64,000 bases of DNA, from positions 57,780 through 121,779 of the forward strand of contig CAIQUS010000031.1 of assembly GCA_903875045.1 (NCBI GenBank), written 5' to 3'. The stretch's first letter is position 1, and the number at the start of each line of letters is the position of its first letter. This document shows positions 10,501 through 19,911 of this stretch, in pieces. Under the pieces are notes generated by a model. The model saw only the letters and a program-made list of their open reading frames with translations, was not told the DNA's origin and did no database searches. The position numbers and the translations under genes were made by a program. This stretch comes from an uncultured Bacteroidales bacterium (GTDB lineage Bacteria > Bacteroidota > Bacteroidia > Bacteroidales > FEN-979).

Positions 10501-10508
10501 TATTTTTG
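10501..10508 (+). promoter_or_regulatory. -7 box upstream of the HAE1 RND operon
   Basis: TATTTTTG matches TAnnTTTG, 44 nt before the adaptor ATG at 10553. A TTTG occurs at 10482-10485 but only 15 nt away, shorter than the usual ~19-21. The AT-rich divergent region between the kinase and pump operons holds both promoters. Confidence 0.4.
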
Positions 10509-10552
10509 ATACGCATTTAACCTGGACAAGATCCTTCAAAAAACTATTTCCT

Positions 10553-11722
10553 ATGCGCAAGAATTTTTCTCAAAAAATGTTGATGGCTTTGGCCATCATG
10601 ATCACCATCGGGATTTTTACATCAGCCTGTAAACCAAAAGAAAAACCGACTGCAAAAGCCCCTTCACTCAAGGTCATGCAGATTAAAGGGACCCGCGTAC
10701 CGGTTTATCTGCAAATGGTCGGACAAGCAGTTGGAATCCCTACTGTTGAAATCCGCGCCCGTGTGGCTGGCTACCTGCAAACGTGGTCATTCACCGAAGG
10801 TTCTGTCATTCAAAAAGGACAACCTTTGTTCACCATTGAAAAAGACAGCTATATCAACACATTGAAATTCAATGAAGCTGATGTTGAAAACAAAACAGCT
10901 GCCTGGGAAAAAGCCAAACTTGATGTAGCCAGACTGAAGCCGCTACTGTCTACAAACGCCATCAGTCAGAATGACTATGACAAAGCGGTAACCACTGAAC
11001 AACAGGACCGCGCCCTGGTCGCCAGCGCCAAAGCGGATCTGGATGAAGCCAGATTAAACCTCTCTTATTGCAGCATGTCATCACCGATAACCGGATATAT
11101 CGGTGCATGCAATGTTCGCCCGGGAAACCTCGTCGGCAAAGGCGAAAGCACTTTACTCGCCACCGTTTCTGCCATTGACCCTATTTATGTGAATTTTCAG
11201 ATGAACGAGAATGATTACCTGAAAATTATGCGTTGGTGGACCGAACACAAAGAACAATTCAAGGAGAGAAAGAATGGGTTCAAAGTGTTTTTATCCCTTT
11301 CGGATAAGATGGAATACAATCAACCTGGTGAAATTGATTTTTTTGACCGTGAAATTAATCCTCAAACAGGGACCATCGCCTTACGGGCTGTTTTCCCCAA
11401 TCCCGATGGTTTAATCAAACCCGGTACCTTCTCACAGATTTTTCTTGTTTTGATGGAACAGGAAAATGGGATTGTAATTCCCCAGGGGGCCACCACCCAG
11501 ATCCAGGGAAAATTTTTCGTTTTCAAAGTTGATCAGGAGGATAAGGTAATCCGCATACCAGTCATCCTGGGCCGAAGCGTCGGTAACCTGATTATCGTAA
11601 ATGGTGGTTTGGCCATCGGTGACCGGATCCTGCTCGAAGGGTTCCAGAAATTCCAGGAAGGCATGAAAATCACCCCCATTAATGTACCCGACACATTAAC
11701 CGTTAACCAGAGACCAAATTAA
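10553..11722 (+). CDS. RND efflux periplasmic adaptor lipoprotein (AcrA/MexA type)
   Basis: 389 residues. The N-terminus is a lipoprotein signal (hydrophobic stretch, then FTSAC with the lipidated Cys at 26). The order is classic for membrane fusion proteins: a first lipoyl half (IRARVAGYLQTWSFTEGSVIQKGQPLFTIE), an alpha-helical hairpin (about 105-160), a second lipoyl half (SSPITGYIG), a beta-barrel and a membrane-proximal domain ending near GDRILLEGFQK. It links the inner-membrane permease to the outer-membrane channel. It is the first gene of a four-gene run with permease, channel and porin, 101 bp ahead of the permease. The export substrate cannot be read from sequence. Confidence 0.92.
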   Translation: MRKNFSQKMLMALAIMITIGIFTSACKPKEKPTAKAPSLKVMQIKGTRVPVYLQMVGQAVGIPTVEIRARVAGYLQTWSFTEGSVIQKGQPLFTIEKDSYINTLKFNEADVENKTAAWEKAKLDVARLKPLLSTNAISQNDYDKAVTTEQQDRALVASAKADLDEARLNLSYCSMSSPITGYIGACNVRPGNLVGKGESTLLATVSAIDPIYVNFQMNENDYLKIMRWWTEHKEQFKERKNGFKVFLSLSDKMEYNQPGEIDFFDREINPQTGTIALRAVFPNPDGLIKPGTFSQIFLVLMEQENGIVIPQGATTQIQGKFFVFKVDQEDKVIRIPVILGRSVGNLIIVNGGLAIGDRILLEGFQKFQEGMKITPINVPDTLTVNQRPN

Positions 11723-11770
11723 AACAGGAAATACAATTATCCTATCCTGGTAAAACGTCAACCCTTTGAA

Positions 11771-11815
11771 AATCGTAAATCGTAAACCGTAAATCGTAAT
11801 TCGTAATTCGTAATT
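11771..11815. repeat. heptamer tandem array (AATCGTA x6) before the permease
   Basis: Six consecutive 7-bp units (AATCGTA with variants AACCGTA and ATTCGTA) fill the spacer and stop 8 bases before the permease ATG. They occupy the place where a ribosome-binding site would lie. The same heptamer recurs at 14994-15014. Confidence 0.85.
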
Positions 11816-11823
11816 TCCCCGAT

Positions 11824-14800
11824 ATGCTTCAATCCTTCATAACCCGCCCAATACTTTCCTCGGTCATTGCGATCATGATCGCTTTGATTGGGATTTTGAG
11901 CATGCTAACCCTGCCAATTTCCCAATATCCCGATGTCGTGCCACCCACGATCCAGGTTACTGCCTACTACCCGGGGGCCAATGCCGAAGATGTTCAGAAA
12001 ACGGTATCCATTCCACTCGAAGAACAAATCAACGGGGTGGATAACATGACCTATATGACTTCTCAGTGCGCCAATGATGGTTCCTGCAACATCACGGTGT
12101 ACTTTGAAGTAGGTACCGATCCGAACATGGCCACCGTAAATGTTCAGAACCGCACCCAACGTGCCATGAACGTATTGCCGGCAGAAGTAATCCAGGGAGG
12201 AGTCATCGTTCAGAAAAAATCACCCAGTATCCTGTTACTCTATTCACTGGTTTCGAATGATTCGGCTTATGACACCAAATTTCTGGCCAACTACCTGCAA
12301 ATTAATGTTGTAAACGTATTAAAACGAATTTCCGGGGTAGGTGACGTCAACCTTTTCGGCGGTGATGACTATGCCATGCGAATCTGGCTTAATCCTGAAA
12401 GGATGGCGGGCCTCGGCATCACTGTTCAGGATGTGCAGTCGGCCATTAAAGACCAGAACATCCAGGCTGCAGCCGGCCAGATTGGAAAATCCCCGGCTGC
12501 CAATGGTCAGGAAATGTCGATCATGCTTAAAGTCCAGGGCCGTCTTGTAAATGAAAACCAGTTTTCAAACATCATTGTAAAATCCAATTCCGATGGATCG
12601 CTGGTGCGAATGAAAGACATCGCCCGCGTTGAAATGGGCATGAAAACCTACGATGCAAACGGCCGGTTTAATGGCAAGGCCGCACCGGCCATCGCGGTTT
12701 ACCAATCGCCCGGCTCCAATGCCGTAAATGTACGCGATGAATGTGATGCGACCATGGAAAAGCTTGCCAAAGAGTTTCCCCTCGGAATCACCTATAAAAA
12801 AGGACTCGATACTGTTGAATTTGTTGAAGCATCGATAGAGGAGGTCATCATGACCCTATTCGAAGCCTTTATTCTGGTGTTTATCGTTGTCTTTATTTTC
12901 CTGCAGGATTGGCGCGCTACCCTGATTCCTGCGATCACCGTACCCATCTCTCTGGTTGGCGCACTCGCAACCTTCAGCATGTTTGGTTTTTCCATCAACC
13001 TGTTAACGCTTTTTGCACTTGTACTTGCCATTGGAATTGTGGTCGATGATGCCATTGTCGTACTGGAAGCCGTACAGGAAAAAATTGACGCTGAGGGGTT
13101 AAGCCCTTTGGAGGCAACAAAACACACCATGAAGGAGATCACCGGGGCCATCATGACCATCACACTTGTGCTATGTGCCGTGTTTATTCCCGTATCATTC
13201 CTTGGAGGCACCACCGGCGTGATGTACAAACAGTTTGCACTTACCCTCATCGCTGCAATTCTGATTTCCGCAGTTCTTGCCCTTACACTCAGTCCTCCTC
13301 TTTGCGTGATCCTGCTGAAACCTAAAAAACAGAAGAAGGGATTACTCGGCAAATTTTTCGCTGCATTTGACCGCGGGTTCGATAAAACTACGACCAAATA
13401 TGTCAGGATCGTTGAAAACTTCACCCATCACCTTGCAAAACCGGTCATGTTCCTGGCCATTATCTCCGTTCTGATGCTTGTGGTTATGAAGTTCCTGCCA
13501 TCCGGTTTTATACCTTCAGAGGATCAGGGTTATTTCTTTATCAACATTTCAACACCCAAAGCCTATTCCCTGCAAAAAACGGATGAAGTGATGCGGCAGG
13601 TGGAGGCGATTTTATCAAAAGTTGAAGGGGTGGAATCATACACGACCATTCCCGGCTACAGCATCCTCGACAACACTGTAAGTACGACCAACGGGATGGC
13701 TTTCGTAAAACTCAAAAACTGGAAGGAACGGTCGGCCGATTCGATGAAAGTGGATGGTTTGATCCGTAAGGTCCAGGCACGGTTTAACAGGTTACCGGGA
13801 GGTATCTGCATGGCATTCAATGCACCTGCCATCTCAGGGTTAGGAAAAACCGGTGGTTTGGAACTTCAGCTTGAGGATAAATCAGGTGCAGGGTTAGACA
13901 AAATGGCCCAGGTCAACGCCGCTTTCTATGCTGAGGCATCGAAAAGAAAAGAACTGGCCAGCATTTTTACCCCTTTCAGGAACGACATTCCGCAATTTAA
14001 ACTTACCGTTGACAAGGAAAAAGCTAAAAAGATGGGTGTCCCCATCAACAGCATCTATACGTCGCTGCAATCTCTTTTTGGCAGCTACTATGTCAACGAC
14101 TTTAACCAGTTTGGAAAATCTTACCGTGTGATCATCCAGGCTGATGCAAGTTACCGGGCCAATAAGGAGGACGTTGCGAAGGTTTATGTGCGAAGCAATA
14201 CAGGTGAGATGGTTCCGCTCGGGACCCTGGTTTCAATAGAACCAACACAGGGACCTGATGTTGTAAAACGCTTCAACCTATACAGTTCTGCCGACTATAC
14301 CATTGCACCTGCCCCGGGCTTCTCGTCAGGACAAGCCATCGAAGCAGTAAAGGAGGTGGCTGAAAAAGCTCTTCCTTTCGGGTTTGGCTATGAATATTCA
14401 GGTATGACACGGGAAGAGTTGACCTCCGGGGGACAAGCCCCATTCATTTTTGCACTCTGTTTTATTTTTGTTTACTTCCTGCTGGCCGCTAAATATGAAA
14501 GCTGGTTGTTACCCGTTCCTATTTTGCTGGCACTGCCTTTTGGCATCTTTGGTGCCTTCGGATTACAATGGGCACGCGGACTACAGAACAACATCTATGC
14601 ACAAATCGGACTCATCATGCTCATCGGGCTTATAGCAAAAAATGCCATCCTGATCGTCGAATTTGCCAAACAAAAATATGACGGGGGGATGCCATTGTTC
14701 GATGCAGCCAGAGAGGGTGCCAAACTCCGGTTCCGCCCCATTCTGATGACATCTTTTGCCTTTATCCTTGGGGTAGTGCCACTGGTTACTGCGGCAGGGG

Positions 14801-14955
14801 CAGGCTCAGCAAGTCGTCATGCACTCGGGACCTCCGTTTTCGGCGGAATGCTCATGGCCACGATTTGCGGAGTGCTGGTCGTTCCCTCTTTATACGTGGC
14901 ATTTCAGAAAATCGATGACAAATTGAAGAAAAAAAATAGCGAAACAGCGAAATAG
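11824..14955 (+). CDS. HAE1-family RND multidrug efflux permease (AcrB/MexB type)
   Basis: 1043 residues, normal for the family. The N-terminus (FITRPILSSVIAIMIALIGILSMLTLPISQYPDV) gives TM1 and the porter-domain entry. The proton-relay acidic pair is in TM4 (VLAIGIVVDDAIVVLEAVQEKI), and a second six-TM bundle occupies about 860-1030 (including IGLIAKNAILIVEFAKQKY). Two large periplasmic loops are present. It is a proton-driven trimeric pump that exports hydrophobic compounds through the adaptor and NodT-type channel encoded on either side. The final codons (reading NSETAK-stop) lie within an octamer tandem repeat, so the extreme C-terminus is repeat-derived. Confidence 0.95.
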   Translation: MLQSFITRPILSSVIAIMIALIGILSMLTLPISQYPDVVPPTIQVTAYYPGANAEDVQKTVSIPLEEQINGVDNMTYMTSQCANDGSCNITVYFEVGTDPNMATVNVQNRTQRAMNVLPAEVIQGGVIVQKKSPSILLLYSLVSNDSAYDTKFLANYLQINVVNVLKRISGVGDVNLFGGDDYAMRIWLNPERMAGLGITVQDVQSAIKDQNIQAAAGQIGKSPAANGQEMSIMLKVQGRLVNENQFSNIIVKSNSDGSLVRMKDIARVEMGMKTYDANGRFNGKAAPAIAVYQSPGSNAVNVRDECDATMEKLAKEFPLGITYKKGLDTVEFVEASIEEVIMTLFEAFILVFIVVFIFLQDWRATLIPAITVPISLVGALATFSMFGFSINLLTLFALVLAIGIVVDDAIVVLEAVQEKIDAEGLSPLEATKHTMKEITGAIMTITLVLCAVFIPVSFLGGTTGVMYKQFALTLIAAILISAVLALTLSPPLCVILLKPKKQKKGLLGKFFAAFDRGFDKTTTKYVRIVENFTHHLAKPVMFLAIISVLMLVVMKFLPSGFIPSEDQGYFFINISTPKAYSLQKTDEVMRQVEAILSKVEGVESYTTIPGYSILDNTVSTTNGMAFVKLKNWKERSADSMKVDGLIRKVQARFNRLPGGICMAFNAPAISGLGKTGGLELQLEDKSGAGLDKMAQVNAAFYAEASKRKELASIFTPFRNDIPQFKLTVDKEKAKKMGVPINSIYTSLQSLFGSYYVNDFNQFGKSYRVIIQADASYRANKEDVAKVYVRSNTGEMVPLGTLVSIEPTQGPDVVKRFNLYSSADYTIAPAPGFSSGQAIEAVKEVAEKALPFGFGYEYSGMTREELTSGGQAPFIFALCFIFVYFLLAAKYESWLLPVPILLALPFGIFGAFGLQWARGLQNNIYAQIGLIMLIGLIAKNAILIVEFAKQKYDGGMPLFDAAREGAKLRFRPILMTSFAFILGVVPLVTAAGAGSASRHALGTSVFGGMLMATICGVLVVPSLYVAFQKIDDKLKKKNSETAK

Positions 14956-14974
14956 CGAAATGGCGAAATGGCGA
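14935..14974. repeat. octamer tandem array (AATAGCGA x5) spanning the permease stop codon
   Basis: Five units of 8 bp (AATAGCGA, AACAGCGA, AATAGCGA, AATGGCGA, AATGGCGA). The array encodes the last residues and the TAG stop of the permease and continues 19 bp past it. Related octamers span the stops of the wtpC-like and wtpB-like genes, as reverse complement on the plus strand. Confidence 0.85.
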
Positions 14975-14993
14975 AAAAATGACATTCACCGCA

Positions 14994-15014
14994 AATCGTA
15001 ATTCGTAAATCGTA
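14994..15014. repeat. heptamer tandem array (AATCGTA x3) before the NodT gene
   Basis: Three units AATCGTA/ATTCGTA/AATCGTA, followed by a partial AATCA, 20 bp before the channel ATG. Same unit as the array before the permease. Confidence 0.75.
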
Positions 15015-15034
15015 AATCAAAAATCCTAAAGAAT

Positions 15035-16411
15035 ATGAGTCAAAAAAGATTCGCAAATCCCATTCTGATCATCATTGCCGGCCTCTTTCTTGCCCTGTCA
15101 GGTTGCAAGGTAGGACCTAAGTACGTCCGTCCTGATGTGAAAACCGACAGCCTGTTCCGGTTTGCCAAGAGCACCGACACATCCAGCTTTGCCAATATCG
15201 AATGGGTCAAATTGTTTAAAGACACTGTGTTGCAAAGACTGGTACAAACCGGACTGAAAAACAATTACAACATCCGGATTGCTTTTGCCCGCATAGAAGA
15301 GGCACGCGCTGCTTTCAAGGTTGCCCGCGGACAACAATGGCCACAAATCTCAGCCCAGGTTGCCGGAGGCTGGCAGCAGCAGGCTTTACCAGGGGGAAAT
15401 ACCAGTGAATACAGCACCCTTGCAGCCACCGGACAGATAAGCTGGGAAATCGATTTGTGGGGGAAGCTCCGACGCTCCAAAGAGGCTGCCAGGGCAAATC
15501 TGTTTGCCCAGGTAGCTTTTCAGCAGGCGGTCAGGATAACGCTCATCAATGAAATTGTTGCCAATTATTTCAATCTTCTTGAATTTGACAATGAATTGAG
15601 GATTACCCGGGAAAACATCGTGATCAGACAAGTATCACTGGATCTGGTCCGCAACAAAATGATCGCCGGTACTGCCTCAGGCCTGGTGGTGGCACAAGCC
15701 GAAGCAGAGCTGGCCCAGGCCATGACTCAATTGCCCATGCTTGAGATGAAGGTTGGCGAAAATGAGAATTATCTCAGCATTCTGCTTGGTGAGTCACCTC
15801 ATGCAATCAAACGGGGAAATGCAATGCTTGACCAAATTAACAGCCCGGAAATTAAAACACCCGGAATTCCGGCTCAACTCATCCTGAGAAGACCTGATAT
15901 CATCCAGGCTGAACAAACCTTGGTAGCCGCCAATGCAAACATCGGTGTAGCCCGTGCCATGATGCTGCCTTCACTGGGTATTTCGGGCAGTATCGGGGCT
16001 GCATTCAACCCTACCAACCTTGTTTACAGTGCACTTGGCAACTTAGTCGCCCCTATTTTCGCCGGCGGACAATTACGCCAGGGTGTAGTGAAAGCAAAGG
16101 CGCAAAAGGAACAAATGCTTTATTCATACCAGCTCGCCATCGTTACCGGGCTCAAAGAGGTATCAAACGCGCTGATTGCCTATTCAAAACTGATTGAAAT
16201 CGTGCAAAGTCAGCAAACCACCGTGAACGCTGCACAAACAGCCTTCGACCTCTCAAACCAGCTTTACAATGCCGGATATGCCAGCTATCTTGATGTCATT
16301 CAGGCCCAGCAATTACTGTTTTCGGCACAAGTTGCCCTGTCACAGGCGCAAAGCGATCAGCTCACCGCAGTCGTAAACCTTTACAGTGCACTAGGGGGAG
16401 GGTGGAAGTAA
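15035..16411 (+). CDS. RND outer-membrane channel lipoprotein, NodT family (OprM type)
   Basis: 458 residues. Lipoprotein signal with LALSGC, Cys at 24, followed directly by KVGPKYVRP, the hallmark start of NodT/OprM proteins. Two TolC repeats follow: the first about 60-260 (NYNIRIAFARIEEARAAFKVARGQQWPQ), the second about 260-458 (RRPDIIQAEQTLVAANANIGVARAMMLPSLG). It forms the trimeric exit duct for the pump encoded upstream. The gene starts 79 bp after the permease stop; the porin gene follows after only 3 bp, so all are probably co-transcribed. Confidence 0.93.
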   Translation: MSQKRFANPILIIIAGLFLALSGCKVGPKYVRPDVKTDSLFRFAKSTDTSSFANIEWVKLFKDTVLQRLVQTGLKNNYNIRIAFARIEEARAAFKVARGQQWPQISAQVAGGWQQQALPGGNTSEYSTLAATGQISWEIDLWGKLRRSKEAARANLFAQVAFQQAVRITLINEIVANYFNLLEFDNELRITRENIVIRQVSLDLVRNKMIAGTASGLVVAQAEAELAQAMTQLPMLEMKVGENENYLSILLGESPHAIKRGNAMLDQINSPEIKTPGIPAQLILRRPDIIQAEQTLVAANANIGVARAMMLPSLGISGSIGAAFNPTNLVYSALGNLVAPIFAGGQLRQGVVKAKAQKEQMLYSYQLAIVTGLKEVSNALIAYSKLIEIVQSQQTTVNAAQTAFDLSNQLYNAGYASYLDVIQAQQLLFSAQVALSQAQSDQLTAVVNLYSALGGGWK

Positions 16412-16414
16412 AAA

Positions 16415-17548
16415 ATGATCCGAAAAAGCATTCTGACTGTATTTTTTCTGCTGACAGCTGTGATGCACTCAGGTGCCCAGGAAATCAACGACAGCACTAC
16501 CGAAAAACTTAAAGAGAAAATCCTGGGGAAACTGAACCATTTCACCTTCGGTATCTACATCGATTCCTATTACAACGCGACACTTGGCAACTCGAAGGAC
16601 ACTTCAAACATCGTCCCTTTCTCGGCCAACTGTCCAATCCAGGACCAGATAAGAATGAATATTGCCGCCCTGGAATTTTATTATACTGCCGATAAAGTGA
16701 GGGGCAAATTTGTCATTCAGTACGGAGATGCACCCAATCTGATGGCTTCAGCCAATTCACAATGGATCAAAACCATCAGACAGGCCAATTTCGGATTCAG
16801 GATCGTAAAAGACCTTTGGGTTGATTTTGGCTATATTTTTAACCCGGTCGGATATGAATCTTCATGGGGCGTTCTGAACCAGATCAGTTTTGTAACCATC
16901 GGAGGCTATTTTGAGCCGGGAAGTGTACTGGGGACTAAGCTTTCCTATAAATTCTCGGAAAAACTAAACGGTGGATTCATGATCGGTAATCCCTTTTCCC
17001 TGGCTTATGCCCAGAATACCCACATGGCCGGTATTTTATTTATCAACTGGCTGCCACTTGATAATCTGACGTTTACCTATAATAACTTCTTCGGCAACCA
17101 GGCCCTCGTTGATGCGGAGATGAAGAATAATATATTGTACAACAATATCATAGTTACCTGGTCCCCGCACAAATCGGTAGGTCTTGTTGCCCAGTTCGAC
17201 TTTGCCAGTCAAACCAACTCACAAATGCTGCCCGACACCAATAAAACAGCACACATGTACTCCGGATTCCTTCAGGCCAGGTACGCCTTTGCAAAACATT
17301 TCAGCCTCACTGCCCGATACGAGGTGATGAACGACCCGCATGGTTTCCTCACCGGAATTAACGAACCTACCATGCGTGGGCTGAGAACCAACGGATTTGC
17401 CCTGAGTTTTGAATACAAACCCGTATCGTTCGGATATTTGCGCCTTGCTTACCGATATCTTGATGGTTATCCCGGAAGTAAAATTTTCTCCAGTAATACC
17501 AGCGACAATTTGCAAGCCCTTATTTTTACCACCGGGGTTCGGTTTTAA
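16415..17548 (+). CDS. outer-membrane beta-barrel porin (BBP2-like)
   Basis: 377 residues with a signal peptide (cleavage after HSGAQ). It consists of alternating amphipathic strands throughout and ends in an aromatic residue (TTGVRF), as outer-membrane barrels do. The opening FTFGIYIDSYYNATLG and motifs such as NFGFRIVKDLWVDFGYIFNPVGYESSWG match the putative beta-barrel porin-2 family common in Bacteroidota. It lies 3 bp after the channel gene, so it is part of the pump operon. Its role there (solute entry or a pump accessory) is inferred only from position. Confidence 0.75.
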   Translation: MIRKSILTVFFLLTAVMHSGAQEINDSTTEKLKEKILGKLNHFTFGIYIDSYYNATLGNSKDTSNIVPFSANCPIQDQIRMNIAALEFYYTADKVRGKFVIQYGDAPNLMASANSQWIKTIRQANFGFRIVKDLWVDFGYIFNPVGYESSWGVLNQISFVTIGGYFEPGSVLGTKLSYKFSEKLNGGFMIGNPFSLAYAQNTHMAGILFINWLPLDNLTFTYNNFFGNQALVDAEMKNNILYNNIIVTWSPHKSVGLVAQFDFASQTNSQMLPDTNKTAHMYSGFLQARYAFAKHFSLTARYEVMNDPHGFLTGINEPTMRGLRTNGFALSFEYKPVSFGYLRLAYRYLDGYPGSKIFSSNTSDNLQALIFTTGVRF

Positions 17549-17552
17549 TCTG

Positions 17553-17560
17553 TAACTTTG
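17553..17560 (+). promoter_or_regulatory. -7 box for the TPR gene
   Basis: TAACTTTG matches TAnnTTTG, 22 nt upstream of the ATG at 17583 and just after the porin stop. It suggests the TPR gene has its own promoter with a very short leader. Confidence 0.45.
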
Positions 17561-17582
17561 TGTTGACTGACAAAGAAAGCAC

Positions 17583-19781
17583 ATGACCCGCAAAGAAATT
17601 GAACAACGTTATCATAAGATTTGTGATTTGATATGTACTCATCAGTTGAAAAATGCACTGGATGAGCTTGAAAAATTATCACACCACGCCACCAAAGGTG
17701 ACTACTATTACCAGTTGGAGACCTTGTCTGAAAATTACAAGACCCTTCTCCGTTATGCCTTCGATGGCTACCATGATCCGCAACAACAATCCATTCTCGA
17801 TGGGCTTTGTACCTCCATGCTGGCCATGGCAGATGAACTGAAGCAAGCACTCCTTGACCCCGAACTTGTTACGAAACGTGTTGAGAAAAACTTATTACAG
17901 GTTGAATTTGGCGATGATCCGCAAATCATTACCACCAGGATTGAAGAGATGTTTTTTCACCGTGAAGTAAAAAAACTGATCGATGAAACTGACGATTTAC
18001 CCGTAAAGCAGGTTGACAAGATTTTCAAACTAATATGGCTCACCGGCAAACTCAGTACAGAACATATCGCACTGATCAGGCAAATCAACAGGTCAGCACA
18101 AATCGAATGGCATGAAAAATGCCTGATCGTGAGCGCCATTACCCTCAGTGTACTCAACCATTTTGATCAAAACAAGCTTTTTCTGCTGATTGAATTTGTG
18201 GAAGCCCGTGAAAATCAGGTTTATCAAAGGGCACTTACCGGATTAATTCTTGGTTTACTGGAGTATGACAAACGGTTGCCGTTTTATCCGGGGTTCATCG
18301 AAAGATTAAAAAAATTAAGTTTTGACGAATCCCTCACTCCTGAAGTCGAACTGATACTGATGCAGTTACTCATGGCCAGGGAGACAGATAAAATAACCCG
18401 TGAGTTTGAAGAAGAAGTTCTTCCTGAAATGAAAAAAATGATGCCTAAAATTGAGGACAAACTCCAATTAAACGACATCACTCAGGATGAAGAACTTGAA
18501 GGAAAAAACCCGGGATGGAAGGATATGATTGAGGAAGTACCCGGGCTCTACGAAAAGATCGAAAAATTCTCAAAAATGCAGATGGAAGGCGGTGATGTGT
18601 TTATGAGCACCTTTCAGATGCTAAAGAGATTCGACTTTTTCAATGCCTTATGTAACTGGTTTATACCGTTTCACCGCAACCACCCCGATATTAAAAACAG
18701 TTTTTCCGAAAAGGACGATATCAATTCCCGTCTGATTGAAAGCCTGGAAAAGGCGTTTTATATCTGCAATTCCGATAAATACTCTTTTGCCATCAATTTC
18801 AGGGCGATCCCTGATCAGCAGCGAACCATGATCGTCACCAATTTTGAAGCAGAGTTTGCCCAGATGAAAGAAATGGCATCCGAAGAGCAGCTGCTCGATC
18901 AGTCACTGGTCAATAATGCTGTTTTCATACAATACATCCAGGATCTGTACCGCTTTTATAAGCTTTTCCCATCCAAACAAGAATTCGATGATGTCTTCCG
19001 GCGAAGAATCCGTATCAACGATCTGTTCTTCTACCGTACATGCTTCGAGCGTTCGCTGTTTGCAGAAAAAATTGCATCGTTCCATTTTGACAATGATCAT
19101 TATTATGAAGCCATTGATGTTTATGAAGACATCATGGAACGAAATGGCCCCGGCAACGAATACTTTGAGAAAATCGGCTATTGCTATCAAAAGACCGGCC
19201 GGTTCAAGAAAGCGGTGGAGTATTATAAAAAAGCAGAACTTTATGATTCCGACCGCCAGTGGATACTTAAGAAGCTCGGCTGGTGCTGTCTTAAACTCAA
19301 AGATTATCATCAGGCCCTGATCTATTTCAAAGATGCCGCGGCGCTGCAACCCGACGAAATTTCGCTCCAGATGCAGGTAGGGCAATGTTACCTTAACCTG
19401 AAAGATTACGAACACGCCCTTCATCATTATGCCGGACTCCGTTTTTTCAGCCCGGATAACCTGAAGGTTCTACGCCCCATCGCCTATTGCCAGTTTGTAC
19501 TGGGCAAGCCTGCCCTTGCTGTTGAACTGTATGCGAAAATCCTGAGCCTTTCGTCAAATCCTTCTGCTTATGACCTGATGAATGCCGGACATGTTAAACT
19601 CTGTCTCGGCCAGCAAAAAGAGGCCCTTCATCTGTACCGGCAATCGCTGCTTCAGAACACGCCGGGTCGTCACGAACTTATGGTTGCATTTGATGAGGAT
19701 TCGCAATTCCTGGTAAAAAACGGAATCGCTGCCCGGGAAATCCCCCTGATCAGGGATTACCTGATGTTTCAAACCGAATAA
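17583..19781 (+). CDS. large cytoplasmic TPR-repeat protein, function unknown
   Basis: 732 residues without signal peptide or membrane segment. The first ~500 residues are helical and charged, with no domain I recognise. About residues 500-700 hold at least five TPR units (YYEAIDVYEDIMER, FKKAVEYYKKAELYD, YHQALIYFKDAAALQPD, YEHALHHYAGLRFFSPD, PALAVELYAKILSL), so a protein-binding scaffold is likely. It follows the porin after 34 bp with its own -7 box. A hairpin-forming palindromic element begins right after the stop. Similar long N-terminal-plus-TPR proteins occur in Bacteroidales, but I cannot assign a role. Confidence 0.75.
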   Translation: MTRKEIEQRYHKICDLICTHQLKNALDELEKLSHHATKGDYYYQLETLSENYKTLLRYAFDGYHDPQQQSILDGLCTSMLAMADELKQALLDPELVTKRVEKNLLQVEFGDDPQIITTRIEEMFFHREVKKLIDETDDLPVKQVDKIFKLIWLTGKLSTEHIALIRQINRSAQIEWHEKCLIVSAITLSVLNHFDQNKLFLLIEFVEARENQVYQRALTGLILGLLEYDKRLPFYPGFIERLKKLSFDESLTPEVELILMQLLMARETDKITREFEEEVLPEMKKMMPKIEDKLQLNDITQDEELEGKNPGWKDMIEEVPGLYEKIEKFSKMQMEGGDVFMSTFQMLKRFDFFNALCNWFIPFHRNHPDIKNSFSEKDDINSRLIESLEKAFYICNSDKYSFAINFRAIPDQQRTMIVTNFEAEFAQMKEMASEEQLLDQSLVNNAVFIQYIQDLYRFYKLFPSKQEFDDVFRRRIRINDLFFYRTCFERSLFAEKIASFHFDNDHYYEAIDVYEDIMERNGPGNEYFEKIGYCYQKTGRFKKAVEYYKKAELYDSDRQWILKKLGWCCLKLKDYHQALIYFKDAAALQPDEISLQMQVGQCYLNLKDYEHALHHYAGLRFFSPDNLKVLRPIAYCQFVLGKPALAVELYAKILSLSSNPSAYDLMNAGHVKLCLGQQKEALHLYRQSLLQNTPGRHELMVAFDEDSQFLVKNGIAAREIPLIRDYLMFQTE

Positions 19782-19787
19782 AAAAAC

Positions 19788-19886
19788 ACCACTGAGGCAC
19801 TAAGAACACTAAGACGCACTAAGATTTTGCTTAATAAAAACATTTTTTTTCAGTGTTCCTTGGTGTCCTTAGTGCCTGAGTGGTTC
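19788..19886. repeat. palindromic intergenic element (MITE-like)
   Basis: The left arm (CCACTGAGGCACTAAGAACAC) and the right arm are imperfect inverted repeats over ~35 bp; the right arm read in reverse complement gives CCACTCAGGCACTAAGGACAC. An AT-rich loop with a T8 run separates them. The folded RNA would be a long hairpin and could act as a terminator for the TPR gene. No coding capacity. Confidence 0.7.
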
Positions 19887-19911
19887 AAAAAAGTGCTTGA
19901 ATTTAGAATTG

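Noticed and set aside
12792..13424. 210-residue minus-strand frame inside the HAE1 permease
   Set aside because: Antisense to a highly conserved RND gene; Ser/Thr/Met-rich composition typical of a shadow frame.
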